Positions 17,919-26,015 of a stretch of DNA of 64,000 nucleotides are shown here, one piece after another. Below the pieces are notes generated by a model. The model saw nothing but the letters and a program-made list of their open reading frames with translations. It had not been told where the DNA came from and did not search any database. The stretch's first letter is position 1. Each line of letters begins with the position of its first letter. Origin of the DNA: Nocardioides sp. Root122 (GTDB taxonomy: Bacteria > Actinomycetota > Actinomycetes > Propionibacteriales > Nocardioidaceae); assembly GCF_001425025.1 (NCBI RefSeq), contig NZ_LMDE01000010.1:702212-766211 (forward strand). Direction: 5' to 3'. A program made the translations under genes and the position numbers.

Positions 17919-18197
17919 ATGCTCACGCTCAGTGCTGACGCTCATAAGGCTGTCGCTGCCATCTCACGGTCGACCGCTCCCCACCACGCACCGGGACTGC
18001 GCATCTGTCGCAGAGCCGACCGACCCACGTTCTCGGTCAAGCGCGCGGTGGCGCCCGTTGAGACTGATCAAGTCGTCGAGCATGACGGGGCCCGCGTTTT
18101 CCTGGCGCCGATCGCTGCGCTGCGGTTCAACGACAGCGTGCTCCACGTCCGACGCGACGAGCTGAACCGTCTGCAATTCGTCGTTCGCGCCGCCTGA
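17919..18197 (+). CDS. HesB/IscA-like domain protein lacking the C-terminal Cys motif
   Basis: A 92-residue protein starting MLTLSADAHKAVAAIS, the usual start of the actinobacterial HesB-like group, followed by 'GLRICRRADRPTFSVKRAV' and 'VVEHDGARVFLAP'. A-type Fe-S carriers (IscA/SufA) use three Cys, including a C-terminal CGC; only one Cys (about residue 30) is present here, so Fe-S transfer of the usual type is unlikely. Members of this divergent group are small cytosolic proteins of unknown role. GAGGAG lies about 12 bases upstream, a long spacing; an ATG 39 bases upstream is possible. Confidence 0.6.
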   Translation: MLTLSADAHKAVAAISRSTAPHHAPGLRICRRADRPTFSVKRAVAPVETDQVVEHDGARVFLAPIAALRFNDSVLHVRRDELNRLQFVVRAA

Positions 18198-18551
18198 GCA
18201 TCCCACTGAGCTGGGTCGTGCCGCCCGGACGCCGCAAGCCTCTTGGCTCAAGGACGACAGAGCCCCTGAACTGCGGAAACACTGCGAACGACCACGAATT
18301 GGCAGCCGCTACCCTTGTCTGAGTCCGGTCTGACGTGGTCAGTCTTGCCAGGGTTTCTCGTGCAGCCACCGTCCCCGCCTTTCGGAGGACGGCGGCCTGT
18401 CAAGGAGTGTCCGGTGGACGGGGCGAAAGCGACATGTCACGGCGACACTGCGGCTGATCACCCTCGGAGGCATGTGTCGGTTCGCTGACGACCAACACGT
18501 GGACAGGCGTGCGGCCGACTGCGAAGGCACTCGAACGGGCCGGGGGGCGAT
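18198..18551. other. Noncoding stretch
   Basis: About 350 bases with no supported gene. A short stretch at 18242-18268 resembles the sequence beside the tRNA-Pro terminator near 35941 (22 of 27 bases by eye). A modest hairpin (CCGTCC/GGACGG) lies around 18370-18395. Confidence 0.4.
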
Positions 18552-19102
18552 TCACTCGGGCGGGTCGACCAAGTCGTAGCGCAACCCCTCGGCGCAGACT
18601 CGGGCTCCCGCGGCCGGGACGTGCGCGGTCAGCTTGTCGTCGTGACCCAGGTGTTGCACCGGTGTCCCACAGAGGAGGGGCGACTACGTCAGCGATGAGG
18701 ATGCGGTGGCAGCGCCACCACAGCGACTGACTGCACATGACCGCGACGCGTCCTTCGGGGCCAGCCAGAACGTCTGCGATCAAGTCGCGGATCGCTGCAC
18801 CGAGCTCTTCGGTGCGCGTGTGGGCTGCATAGGCGCGGAACGCCTCCACCTGCCACCACGCATCGGTACCTTCGACGTCTGGGGGCACGCGACGCCGTCC
18901 CCCGAGTCGCGGCTCCCACCGGTAGGCGATGCCGCCGGCGGGCAGCCAGTGCTGGACCTGCTCCTGAGCCACGTGGGGGTGACGTCGACTGCCCGGGAAT
19001 CGTCGCACGTCCACGACCAAGCCGACGTGAGCATCGCCCGACAACGTCATCAGCTGCGACTGGGGACGCTTCGCCGTGCCCGAGGGTGAGCAAGGTCGTC
19101 AT
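18552..19102 (-). pseudogene. DUF488-family gene broken by two frameshifts
   Basis: Three frames must be joined to give one DUF488 protein. The N-terminus is 'MTTLLTLGHGEASPVAADDV' (from 19102). The body starts near 19040 with 'GLVVDVRRFPGSRRHPHV' and continues with 'YRWEPRLGGRRR' and 'VMCSQSLWWRCHRILIADV'. The C-terminus, from about 18650, reads 'VQHLGHDDKLTAHVPAAGAR' and stops at 18552-18554. All three pieces match consecutive parts of DUF488 proteins. Either this is a pseudogene or there are two sequencing errors. An intact, more distant DUF488 gene is at 32797-33165. Function of the family is unknown. Confidence 0.75.
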
Positions 19103-19212
19103 CGGCTCGACCTCATGTTCGCTCCCGTTCACCCCGACGACCGTCCTCCTCCGAGGCCTTACCCCGCTCTCCCCCGGTTCCTCGCAGCGTGCAATGCGCG
19201 ATCACGGGTGGT

Positions 19213-19527
19213 TCAGGGTCGCCCTGGTCGCTGCCGCATCCCGCGCGCGGCGTCCGCTGCGGCGGCTGAGAAGTAGACGGCCAATCCCATGAACACCGCG
19301 ATCAGCGCGGCAAGAAGCGCTCGTGACGGGCCGTCGTCGGTGCGGGGAGTCACGACGAACGCGGCCAGAGGGACCAGCACCGCGCAGGATCCTGCGACGG
19401 CGAGGTAGGACCAGAACCGCAGCTCTCGACGCGACCTGACCCGCGGTGCGTTGGCCGCAGCGCGGCTGGTGGCGGTGGACGTGGGGAACGTGTGGCTGCG
19501 GGTGGGTGGCTGAGGCGTGTCGTGCAT
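19213..19527 (-). CDS. Hypothetical two-helix membrane protein
   Basis: A 104-residue protein: a Ser/Thr/Pro-rich and basic N-terminal 40 residues, then two transmembrane helices ('FWSYLAVAGSCAVLVPLAAF' and 'LLAALIAVFMGLAVYFSAAA') joined by a short polar turn, and a basic C-terminal tail. AAGGGA lies 5 bases before the ATG. Not recognised; no family assigned. Confidence 0.6.
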   Translation of the reverse strand: MHDTPQPPTRSHTFPTSTATSRAAANAPRVRSRRELRFWSYLAVAGSCAVLVPLAAFVVTPRTDDGPSRALLAALIAVFMGLAVYFSAAAADAARGMRQRPGRP

Positions 19528-19609
19528 GACGACGTCCCTTCTTAAGAGTCAACGGGCCGGGGGTTCATCCCCGTCTCGTCGGCGGAAATTGCGGAAGTGC
19601 GCGCGTTGA

Positions 19610-20011
19610 TCAGGGCAGCGGGGCGAACGGCGACAGGTCAGGCGCGGCGGTGCCGGACGCCATCTGGTAGGCGAGGAGCTTCCCGGTCAGGGTCCGAGCG
19701 CGACGCCCCACATGCCGTGTCCTCCGGCCACGAAGAATCGCGGTGTGGTGTGGCCCCCATGGGTGCGAGGCCGTCGGCGGCGCAGGGCCGGGAGCCGCAC
19801 CACGAGTCGCGGCGTTCATCCAGATTTGCCCCGCCGGTTCGGGAAGCGGCGCGGTCAGTGCAGGCGTGAGCCATCCGGCGTTGCCCCGCGATGCGCCCGC
19901 GGCGACGTGGCGGCGGTCGTCGACGGTGACGCGGAAGCCGTGAACCTGCAGGAACCAGGCGGTGGAGAGCCCGACCATCCCGCCGCCGATCACGGCGACG
20001 CGCTGAGGCAT
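19610..20011 (-). pseudogene. D-amino-acid dehydrogenase (dadA)-type gene with large internal deletion and frameshifts
   Basis: Begins as an intact FAD-dependent DadA-like oxidoreductase, 'MPQRVAVIGGGMVGLSTAW' and 'AGASRGNAGWLTPALTAPLP', with GGAAGGTG before the ATG. Only about 60 residues later the C-terminal part appears in shifted frames: 'SRPCAADGLAPMGATPHR', then 'RFFVAGGHGMWGVALGP', then 'LTGKLLAYQMASGTAAPDLS' and a stop. A full gene would be about 400 codons; here 134 remain. The central FAD/substrate domain is lost. It lies 5 bases downstream of the DksA-like gene. Confidence 0.8.
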
Positions 20012-20016
20012 GGGGT

Positions 20017-20655
20017 TCACCTTCCGGGGGTGGGAACGGGGCTGAGAACGGGGCGATCGGGGGGGTCGCACACGGTGCACGTGATGACCCAGGGCTGCGC
20101 GGCGAGTCGATCCGGAGGGATGAGGGCTCCGCAGCGGGCACAGATGCCGTACACGTCTTCGCGCAGGCGTTGGCGGGCCGTGCGGACCTGCTTGAGGATC
20201 CACTCGACGGTTTCCTGGTGCGCGGCCGCGACGACGTTGCCCGGAGCCGCAGGCAACGCATCGAGCTGCGCCTGTCGGGCCTTCTCGAGCTGTGCCAGGT
20301 GGTTGTCGATGCCGTCGGGTGTGGTGAGCTGATCGGCAGTCGCTTGAGGCAGGGCGCGCAGGCGGGCGCTCGGCCCGGCCACCGGTCTCGACATGCCGTC
20401 GCGGCGGGTGGACTCAGTGCCACGTTCAGACCGTGCCTTGGTGATGGGGGCGGGTGTGGGCGTCAGCTCGTTCGCACGTGGCTCCGCGTCGACGGTCGCG
20501 ACCGGGTGGCAGGCAGCAGCGACGTGCTGATCTGCCGCGTCGTAGCCGTGTTCGTGGTGGTCGAGCGGGTCACGGAGTGCGGCGCTGGCGCGCCCCTCGG
20601 GGGTTGCGCGGTAGTCGTGCGGTTCGGTGACAAGGAAGAGCGAGTAGGCGGGCAT
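20017..20655 (-). CDS. DksA/TraR-family C4 zinc-finger protein
   Basis: A 212-residue protein whose C-terminal third is a DksA/TraR module: helical 'GIDNHLAQLEKARQAQLDAL', 'VEWILKQVRTARQRLREDVY' and the C4 finger 'CARCGALIPPDRLAAQPW' completed by 'CTVC'. Such proteins bind the RNA polymerase secondary channel or regulate stress genes. The N-terminal about 85 residues are polar, low in predicted structure and unlike DksA, so an internal start (the Met before SRPVAGPSARL) is possible; AAGGA before 20655 supports the long form. Downstream is the decayed dadA. Confidence 0.75.
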   Translation of the reverse strand: MPAYSLFLVTEPHDYRATPEGRASAALRDPLDHHEHGYDAADQHVAAACHPVATVDAEPRANELTPTPAPITKARSERGTESTRRDGMSRPVAGPSARLRALPQATADQLTTPDGIDNHLAQLEKARQAQLDALPAAPGNVVAAAHQETVEWILKQVRTARQRLREDVYGICARCGALIPPDRLAAQPWVITCTVCDPPDRPVLSPVPTPGR

Positions 20656-20748
20656 GGTCGGTCCTTGGCAGCATCACGCAGCCGCAGTGGTCGCGGGTGC
20701 GCGAGGGGACGGGTACGCCGCTACGCGGGGCACCCTGGGGTAGTCACC

Positions 20749-21030
20749 TCAGGACGGGACCGGGGGGGCGCGGTCGACGCTGCGTCGCAGCACGTCGAGA
20801 CCGCTGATGCCGCGGGCTTCTTCGCTCAGCTCGAGGGCGAGCAGCGCAGCGCCGAACGGCACATGTGGGGGCAGGTAGGAACTGTCGGACATCGCCGACT
20901 CGAGCACCGTGTTCCCCTCCATGTCATGGACCATAGCAACGTTCCTGCCGAAAGCCAGTCGGCGATCCAGCTCACGCGCCGAAACCCTCAGGGGCGGCTC
21001 CACGAGCGTTCTGACGGGTACGTAGATCAC
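20749..21030 (-). CDS. Hypothetical protein
   Basis: A 93-residue protein, 'IYVPVRTLVEPPLRVSAREL' onward, with balanced composition, no Cys, and a C-terminal helix 'FGAALLALELSEEARGISGL'. The start is GTG at 21030 with no good ribosome binding site; ATG at about 20934 (MVHDMEGNT) is an alternative. Not recognised. It lies between the DksA-like gene and the FAD reductase, about 117 bases from the latter. Confidence 0.45.
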   Translation of the reverse strand: MIYVPVRTLVEPPLRVSARELDRRLAFGRNVAMVHDMEGNTVLESAMSDSSYLPPHVPFGAALLALELSEEARGISGLDVLRRSVDRAPPVPS

Positions 21031-21147
21031 GGTCTCGGACGGTCCGCTCCGCCCTTTCGGCCGCCACCACCTGCCACCAACCTCGCCGTCGAACAGGGAC
21101 CAGCGTGACGCCGAACGCGCACGTGGAGCAGAGGCGATAGCGGCCCT

Positions 21148-22350
21148 TCAGACCCCGTTGAGGGCGTCCTCCAAAGTCACCGAAGTGTCGCGGGTGGCGG
21201 CCGTAGCGCGGCGACCGACGAGCCCCCGCAGCAGGTTGACGGCGTCCCAGTCGTTGGCGTGCATCCCAGCTGCGACACAGTCGTCGCTGATCCACAGGGC
21301 AGTGAAGGTGCGGTTGGCAAGGCTGCCGCGGATCACAACCTCGTCGTATCCCCGAGGTCCGACGTGGCCGACGTACTCGATGCCGAGGTCGTATTGGTCG
21401 GTGAAGAAGTAGGGCTGACGGAGGTACGGCTGGTCGTCGCCGAGCATGACACGTGCGGCGTGCTTGCCTTGGTGGATGGCGGCGTCCCAGTGCTCGACGC
21501 GCAAGCGCCCGTGCAGCGGGTGATCGTGGTTCGCGACATCGCCGGCGGAGTACACGTGAGGGTCGCTCGCGCGCAACCGCGCATCGACCATGACACCGTG
21601 GTCGGTGGCCAGCCCTGCCCTCGCGGCCAGCGCGTCGTCGGGGTCGGCGCCGATGCCGACCAAGATCAAGTCGGGTGTGACGACCGCGCCGTCGTCGAGC
21701 CGCACCGTGGTGCATCCGGCCGCGTGCTCGACCCCGGAGATGCCCACTCCGAGCCGAAGGTCCACCCCGTGCTCGCGGTGCAGGTCGGCGACCATCGGAG
21801 CGACCTCTTGGCCGAGCACCCGCACCAGAGGCAGGGTCGCGCTCTCGACGACGGTCACGGTCCCACCGGCCTGCCGGGCTGCCGCGGCCACCTCGAGCCC
21901 GATCCAGCCGCCGCCGATGATGAGCAGGTGCTCGGTGAGCCGAGGCGCGAGCGCCAGCGCGTCGTCCAGCGTGCGCAGGTAGACCACCTCGGCACCCGAG
22001 GTGTCGGCCATCGGCAGCCGGCGCGGCCGGGCGCCAGTAGCGAGGAGCAACCGGTCGTAGGACAGCTGCCGATCGCGGACAGTGAGGTGGCTGGTGTCGA
22101 GGTCGATCTCGGTGACGGGTGCGCCCGTGACCAGGTCGACCTGGTGGTTGGCATACCACGCGGTGGGGTGGGTGAAGACCGAGTCAGGGTCCGCGGTGCC
22201 GAGCAGCAGACCTTTGGAGAGGGGCGGCCGTTCGTACGGCCGGTGGGGTTCTTCGCCGATGAGGGTGATGTCGCCGCTGTAGCCCTGTGCGCGGAGCTCC
22301 TCGGCGGCATTGGCGCCGGCGAGGCCGGCGCCGACGATGACAATGTTCAT
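21148..22350 (-). CDS. FAD-dependent ferredoxin/rubredoxin reductase-like oxidoreductase
   Basis: A 400-residue pyridine-nucleotide-disulphide-type flavoprotein. FAD motif 'IVIVGAGLAGANAAEELRA' is at the N-terminus, followed by 'PYERPPLSKG', typical of ferredoxin reductases of oxygenase systems. The NAD(P) motif 'LIIGGGWIGLEVAAAARQAG' is at about residues 140-160 and a second FAD motif 'VYSAGDVANHDHP' at about 265. The redox-active CxxC pair of disulphide reductases is absent, so it should transfer electrons from NAD(P)H to an iron-sulphur partner. No ferredoxin or P450 gene is adjacent. It overlaps folE by 4 bases. Confidence 0.9.
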   Translation of the reverse strand: MNIVIVGAGLAGANAAEELRAQGYSGDITLIGEEPHRPYERPPLSKGLLLGTADPDSVFTHPTAWYANHQVDLVTGAPVTEIDLDTSHLTVRDRQLSYDRLLLATGARPRRLPMADTSGAEVVYLRTLDDALALAPRLTEHLLIIGGGWIGLEVAAAARQAGGTVTVVESATLPLVRVLGQEVAPMVADLHREHGVDLRLGVGISGVEHAAGCTTVRLDDGAVVTPDLILVGIGADPDDALAARAGLATDHGVMVDARLRASDPHVYSAGDVANHDHPLHGRLRVEHWDAAIHQGKHAARVMLGDDQPYLRQPYFFTDQYDLGIEYVGHVGPRGYDEVVIRGSLANRTFTALWISDDCVAAGMHANDWDAVNLLRGLVGRRATAATRDTSVTLEDALNGV

Positions 22351-22976
22351 GGGGTGCTCCTGGTGAGGGCGAGGAACTCGGCGCGGGTGCGGGGGTCGTC
22401 GCGCAGGTGACCGAAGAGGGCGGAGGTGGTGGTGCGCGCACCGGGCGTGCGTGCGCCCCGCAAGCCCATGCAGGTGTGCTCGGCCTCCATCACCACGCCC
22501 ACTCCTCGAGGGCTGAGCTCGCTGCGGAGGTGGTCGGCGATGCGCTTCGTCAGGCGCTCCTGGGTCTGAGGGCGTCGTGCGTGCAGCTCCACCATGCGAG
22601 CGAGCTTGGAGAGCCCGACGATGCGCTCACCGGGGATGTAGCCGACATGGGCGACTCCGACGAACGGCAGCATGTGGTGCTCGCACATCGACTGCACCCG
22701 GATGTCGCGGACCAGGACGAGCTCGTCGTAGTCGTCGTCGTTGGGGAAGGTAGTGAGCTCGAAGTCCGCGCCGCTGGTCATCTCGATCAGCGCGTGCGCC
22801 ATCCGGCGCGGTGTCTCGGCGAGGTTGTCGTCGCTCAGGTCCAGCCCCAACGCGGTGAGCAGGGCCGCTGCTGCCTGCTCGACCGCGGGAGCATCAGCGT
22901 GTGGCTGCAGGTGCGTGACACGCGGACGCCATCGGGAGACCCCGCCATCCTCGGGCACGGACGCCACGCTGTTCAT
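22347..22976 (-). CDS. folE: GTP cyclohydrolase I
   Basis: A 209-residue type I GTP cyclohydrolase, converting GTP to 7,8-dihydroneopterin triphosphate for folate/pterin synthesis. Zinc and catalytic motifs are intact: 'SMCEHHMLPFVGVAHVGY', 'GLSKLARMVELHARRPQTQE' and 'VVMEAEHTCMGLRG'. It sits in an operon with a DoxX-like membrane protein and a flavoprotein rather than with other folate genes, so it may be an accessory copy. It overlaps both neighbours by 4 bases (ATGA). Confidence 0.95.
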   Translation of the reverse strand: MNSVASVPEDGGVSRWRPRVTHLQPHADAPAVEQAAAALLTALGLDLSDDNLAETPRRMAHALIEMTSGADFELTTFPNDDDYDELVLVRDIRVQSMCEHHMLPFVGVAHVGYIPGERIVGLSKLARMVELHARRPQTQERLTKRIADHLRSELSPRGVGVVMEAEHTCMGLRGARTPGARTTTSALFGHLRDDPRTRAEFLALTRSTP

Positions 22977-23395
22977 GCCGTGGCCGAGTGCCGGCCGAAG
23001 GCCAAGGCTGCCAGGGCGAGTGCGCTCACCAGCAGGCCGAAGTCGCGCAGGGCGACGTCGTAGTACTCGCCCATCGTGACCAGGTTGACGATGATTCCCG
23101 CGAGCCAGCCGGCCACCAGCAGCGCACCGAACCGCGGCACCACAGCAACCGCGATGCCGGCCACCACTTCGATGACGCCGACGGCGAGCATGGCCTGGTG
23201 GGCAGGACCCGGCACAAGGTCGTCGATCCAGGGCGCCAGGTACTGGTCCCAGTCGGTGAGGAGCCCGAGGAACTTGTCAAGCCCGAACGCGATGGGCGCA
23301 ATGGTGAACACGGTGCGCAGCAGCTGGTAGGCCCGATCGGCTCCGGCTCCAGACCCGGTTCGCATGACGGGGTGAGACGTGGTGGCGGCGGTCAT
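22973..23395 (-). CDS. DoxX-like membrane protein
   Basis: A 140-residue four-helix membrane protein. Helix 1 'LLRTVFTIAPIAFGLDKFLG', helix 2 'AMLAVGVIEVVAGIAVAVVP', helix 3 'GALLVAGWLAGIIVNLVTMG' and helix 4 'LRDFGLLVSALALAALAFG' match the DoxX/DoxD fold, with the conserved 'RD' before the last helix. DoxX proteins are associated with redox and oxidative-stress functions. First recognised gene of the folE operon; a possible small ORF stops at its start codon (TGATG). Confidence 0.8.
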   Translation of the reverse strand: MTAATTSHPVMRTGSGAGADRAYQLLRTVFTIAPIAFGLDKFLGLLTDWDQYLAPWIDDLVPGPAHQAMLAVGVIEVVAGIAVAVVPRFGALLVAGWLAGIIVNLVTMGEYYDVALRDFGLLVSALALAALAFGRHSATA

Positions 23396-23658
23396 CAGGG
23401 AGCTCCGTTTCTCGTTGCCTCCACCGGGTGCGGAGGCGAGTCACTGGGCCTCGTCTCACGAGACCCTGTCTTGTTGGTGTGCGGCGGGCCACGATCCTTA
23501 CCCCGCATCCGACGACCAAGGCGGCACCACCCCATCGCCGGCACTTCCCGCGAGGCCCCGTTGCCGGACGCCAGCAGGTCCGAGGGCACTTGTCCGCCGT
23601 CCAGGAGCAGTGCCAGGGACTCGTCGATGAACCAGTCTGAGCAGCGCTGGCACGCCAC
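23395..23658 (-). CDS. Possible small protein ahead of the DoxX-like gene
   Basis: An 87-codon frame from GTG 23658, beginning with a Cys-x2-Cys motif and '[20 protein letters not shown]', ending in TGA that shares a base with the DoxX-like ATG. The stop-start junction hints at coupling. The C-terminal half is Arg/Pro-rich and shadow-like, and no good ribosome binding site is seen, so it may be spurious or a remnant. Confidence 0.3.
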   Translation of the reverse strand: MACQRCSDWFIDESLALLLDGGQVPSDLLASGNGASREVPAMGWCRLGRRMRGKDRGPPHTNKTGSRETRPSDSPPHPVEATRNGAP

Positions 23659-23724
23659 CCACCAGGTGACAGCCCGGCTGTTCGTGTCCGCACGTTGACG
23701 CAGTGCCTGCCCAAGGAGCCTTCA

Positions 23725-25615
23725 GTGAACCGGACGCGCGGCCCACGCCGGTCGGCCCCCGCCGCGCCGTCACCCACCTTGAACAGCGACCACGTGGACG
23801 CAGTGAAGCCGACAACCGCCCGCGACGGGGAGGTCCCGCTGAGGCGGTCGATCGTGCGGCTCCTGACCTCGACGGACCACAAGGTCATCGGCAAGCTGTA
23901 CCTGGCGACGTCATTCGCCTGGTTCATGATCGGCGGAGTGATGGCCATGGTCATGCGCTCGGAGCTGGCCTACCCCGGTCAGCAGGTCGTCAACGAGGAG
24001 CTCTACAACCAGCTGTTCACGATGCACGGCACGATCATGTTGCTGCTCTTCGCGACACCGCTGTTCTTCGGCTTCGCCAACGTGATCATGCCGCTGCAGA
24101 TCGGCGCCCCCGACGTCGCGTTCCCGCGCCTCAACATGTTCAGCTACTGGCTGTTCCTCTTCGGTGGCCTCATCGCCGCCTCGGGCTTCGTCACCCCACA
24201 AGGTGCAGCCAGTTTCGGGTGGTTCGCCTACGCACCGCTCAACGACGCGGTGCGGAGCCCCAGTGTGGGCGGAGACCTGTGGGTGATGGGACTGTGGATG
24301 GCGGGCCTCGGCACCATTCTGGGTGCGGTCAACCTCATCACCACCGTCATCTGCATGCGCGCGCCCGGCATGACCATGTTCCGGATGCCGATCTTCGTGT
24401 GGAACACACTCATCACCAGCATGCTCGTGCTCATCGCCTTCCCCATGCTGGGCGGCGCGCTGCTGATGCTTGAAGCTGATCGACAGCTCGGTGCCCACGT
24501 CTTCGACCCCTCACACGGCGGGCCGGTCCTGTGGCAGCACCTGTTCTGGTTCTTCGGCCACCCGGAGGTCTACATCATCGCGCTACCGTTCTTCGGCATC
24601 GTCACAGAGGTGCTGCCGGTCTTCAGCCGCAAACCTGTGTTCGGCTACATCGGCCTGGTCGGTGCCACGAACGCGATCGCCGCGTTGTCCGTGTCGGTGT
24701 GGGCACACCACATGTTCGTCACCGGCGCGGTCGACCTGCCGTTCTTCTCCGGCATGAGCTTCCTCATCGCGGTGCCCACAGGGATCAAGTTCTTCAACTG
24801 GATCGGCACGATGTGGGGCGGAAGCCTGTCCTTCGACACCCCGATGCTGTGGTCCATCGGCTTCCTCACCACCTTCCTGTTCGGTGGTCTCACCGGTGTC
24901 ATCCTGGCCAGCCCGCCGCTGGACTTCCACGTCACGGACTCCTACTTCGTGGTCGCTCACTTCCACTACGTCGTGTTCGGCACCGTCGTGTTCGCGATGT
25001 TCGCCGGCTTCTACTTCTGGTGGCCGAAGATGACCGGCCGGATGCTCGACGAACGCCTCGGCAAGGTCCACTTCTGGCTCCTGTTCATCGGCTTCCACAC
25101 CACGTTCCTGGTGCAGCACTGGCTGGGCGTCGAGGGCATGCCGCGTCGCTACGCCGACTACCTGCCGGCCGACGGGGGTGCAGCACTGGCTGGGCGTCGA
25201 GGGCATGCCGCGTCGCTACGCCGACTACCTGCCGGCCGACGGGTTCACCACGCTCAACCAGATCTCGACCGTGGGAGCGTTCCTGCTCGGCGCCTCGACG
25301 CTGCCGTTCCTCTACAACGTCTACGTCTCCACCAAGAGCCCCTTGGTCGAGGTCGACGACCCGTGGGGCTGGGGCCGCTCCCTGGAGTGGGCCACCAGCT
25401 GCCCGCCGCCGCGACACAACTTCCACTCCCTGCCTCGGATCCGCTCAGAGTCGCCAGCGTTCGACCTGCACCACCCCGAGGTCGTCGAGGGCGAACTCAC
25501 CCAGGCGAGGTCCTCTGATGGATCACCGTTCGCTGACACCCCGGACCTGCAGGGCCGCACGGCAGTCCTTGCCCACGACAAGACAGCCGACAGCGACGCT
25601 GAAGACCCGCAATGA
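23725..25615 (+). pseudogene. ctaD: Cytochrome c oxidase subunit I, interrupted by a 67-bp tandem duplication
   Basis: Haem-copper oxidase subunit I. Haem a ligand '[13 protein letters not shown]' (about residue 100), CuB/Tyr motif '[13 protein letters not shown]' (about 278), CuB His pair '[10 protein letters not shown]' (about 325), and haem ligands '[12 protein letters not shown]' (about 411). It would reduce O2 to water at the membrane. GTG 23725 has AAGGAG 6 bases upstream. At 25110-25243 an exact 67-bp direct duplication shifts the frame: as written the protein continues in a wrong frame to 25518. Removing one copy restores a 607-residue protein ending at 25615 with '[20 protein letters not shown]'. 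No subunit II or III gene is adjacent, so this is probably an accessory copy. Confidence 0.93.
25110..25243 (+). repeat. Exact 67-bp tandem direct duplication inside ctaD
   Basis: 25110-25176 and 25177-25243 are identical (ggtgcagcactggctgggcg ... ctgccggccgacggg). 67 is not divisible by three, so one extra copy causes a frameshift. It is either a real tandem duplication or an assembly join of two overlapping ends. Confidence 0.97.
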
Positions 25616-25877
25616 GCCGTCACCTGATACACCGGCTGGAACGGGCTCGAGCCCGTGGCTACGTTGCTGCGGTCCAGCAACGAAACGCGTCCACGTTGGC
25701 CGACCGTCCACGTCGCAGGCACTCCGGCAACGCGGCCAGAGTAGGGACATCGCAGACATCAACGGGTGGCTGCCCAGCCCTCGAAGCCCCGGAAGGACTC
25801 GCCATGTCAGCCCTGCGTCCAGCCGGATCCCGAGCCGGTCCTGCCCCTTCGCGCTCACGCAGTCGCGAAGGTTCCTC

Positions 25878-25916
25878 CGCGGGCTCCTCTGACCGAACGG
25901 GTCAGAGGAACCCGCG
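25878..25916. terminator. Hairpin terminator after ctaD
   Basis: Stem of 10 bp (25885-25894 with 25900-25909), one mismatch, then 6 bp (25878-25883 with 25911-25916), loop of 5. It lies between ctaD and aceE in a 400-base interval (25616-26015) where I see no convincing gene; an open frame there is Arg/Ser/Pro-rich and shadow-like. Confidence 0.75.
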
Positions 25917-26015
25917 CACGGCTCTCACCCCGACGCGTGGGGCGTTGGGGTCGGGATCATCAGCCGGCCTCGTAGCGCGCCCTGCCCCACCCTCGCCGCC
26001 CGCTCGGACGAGCCG

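Noticed and set aside
23911..24498. Minus-strand frame opposite ctaD
   Set aside because: His/Glu-rich antisense shadow of the haem-copper oxidase gene.
23725..25615. Programmed frameshifting in ctaD
   Set aside because: The exact 67-bp duplication fully explains the frame change; no slippery site or pseudoknot is needed.
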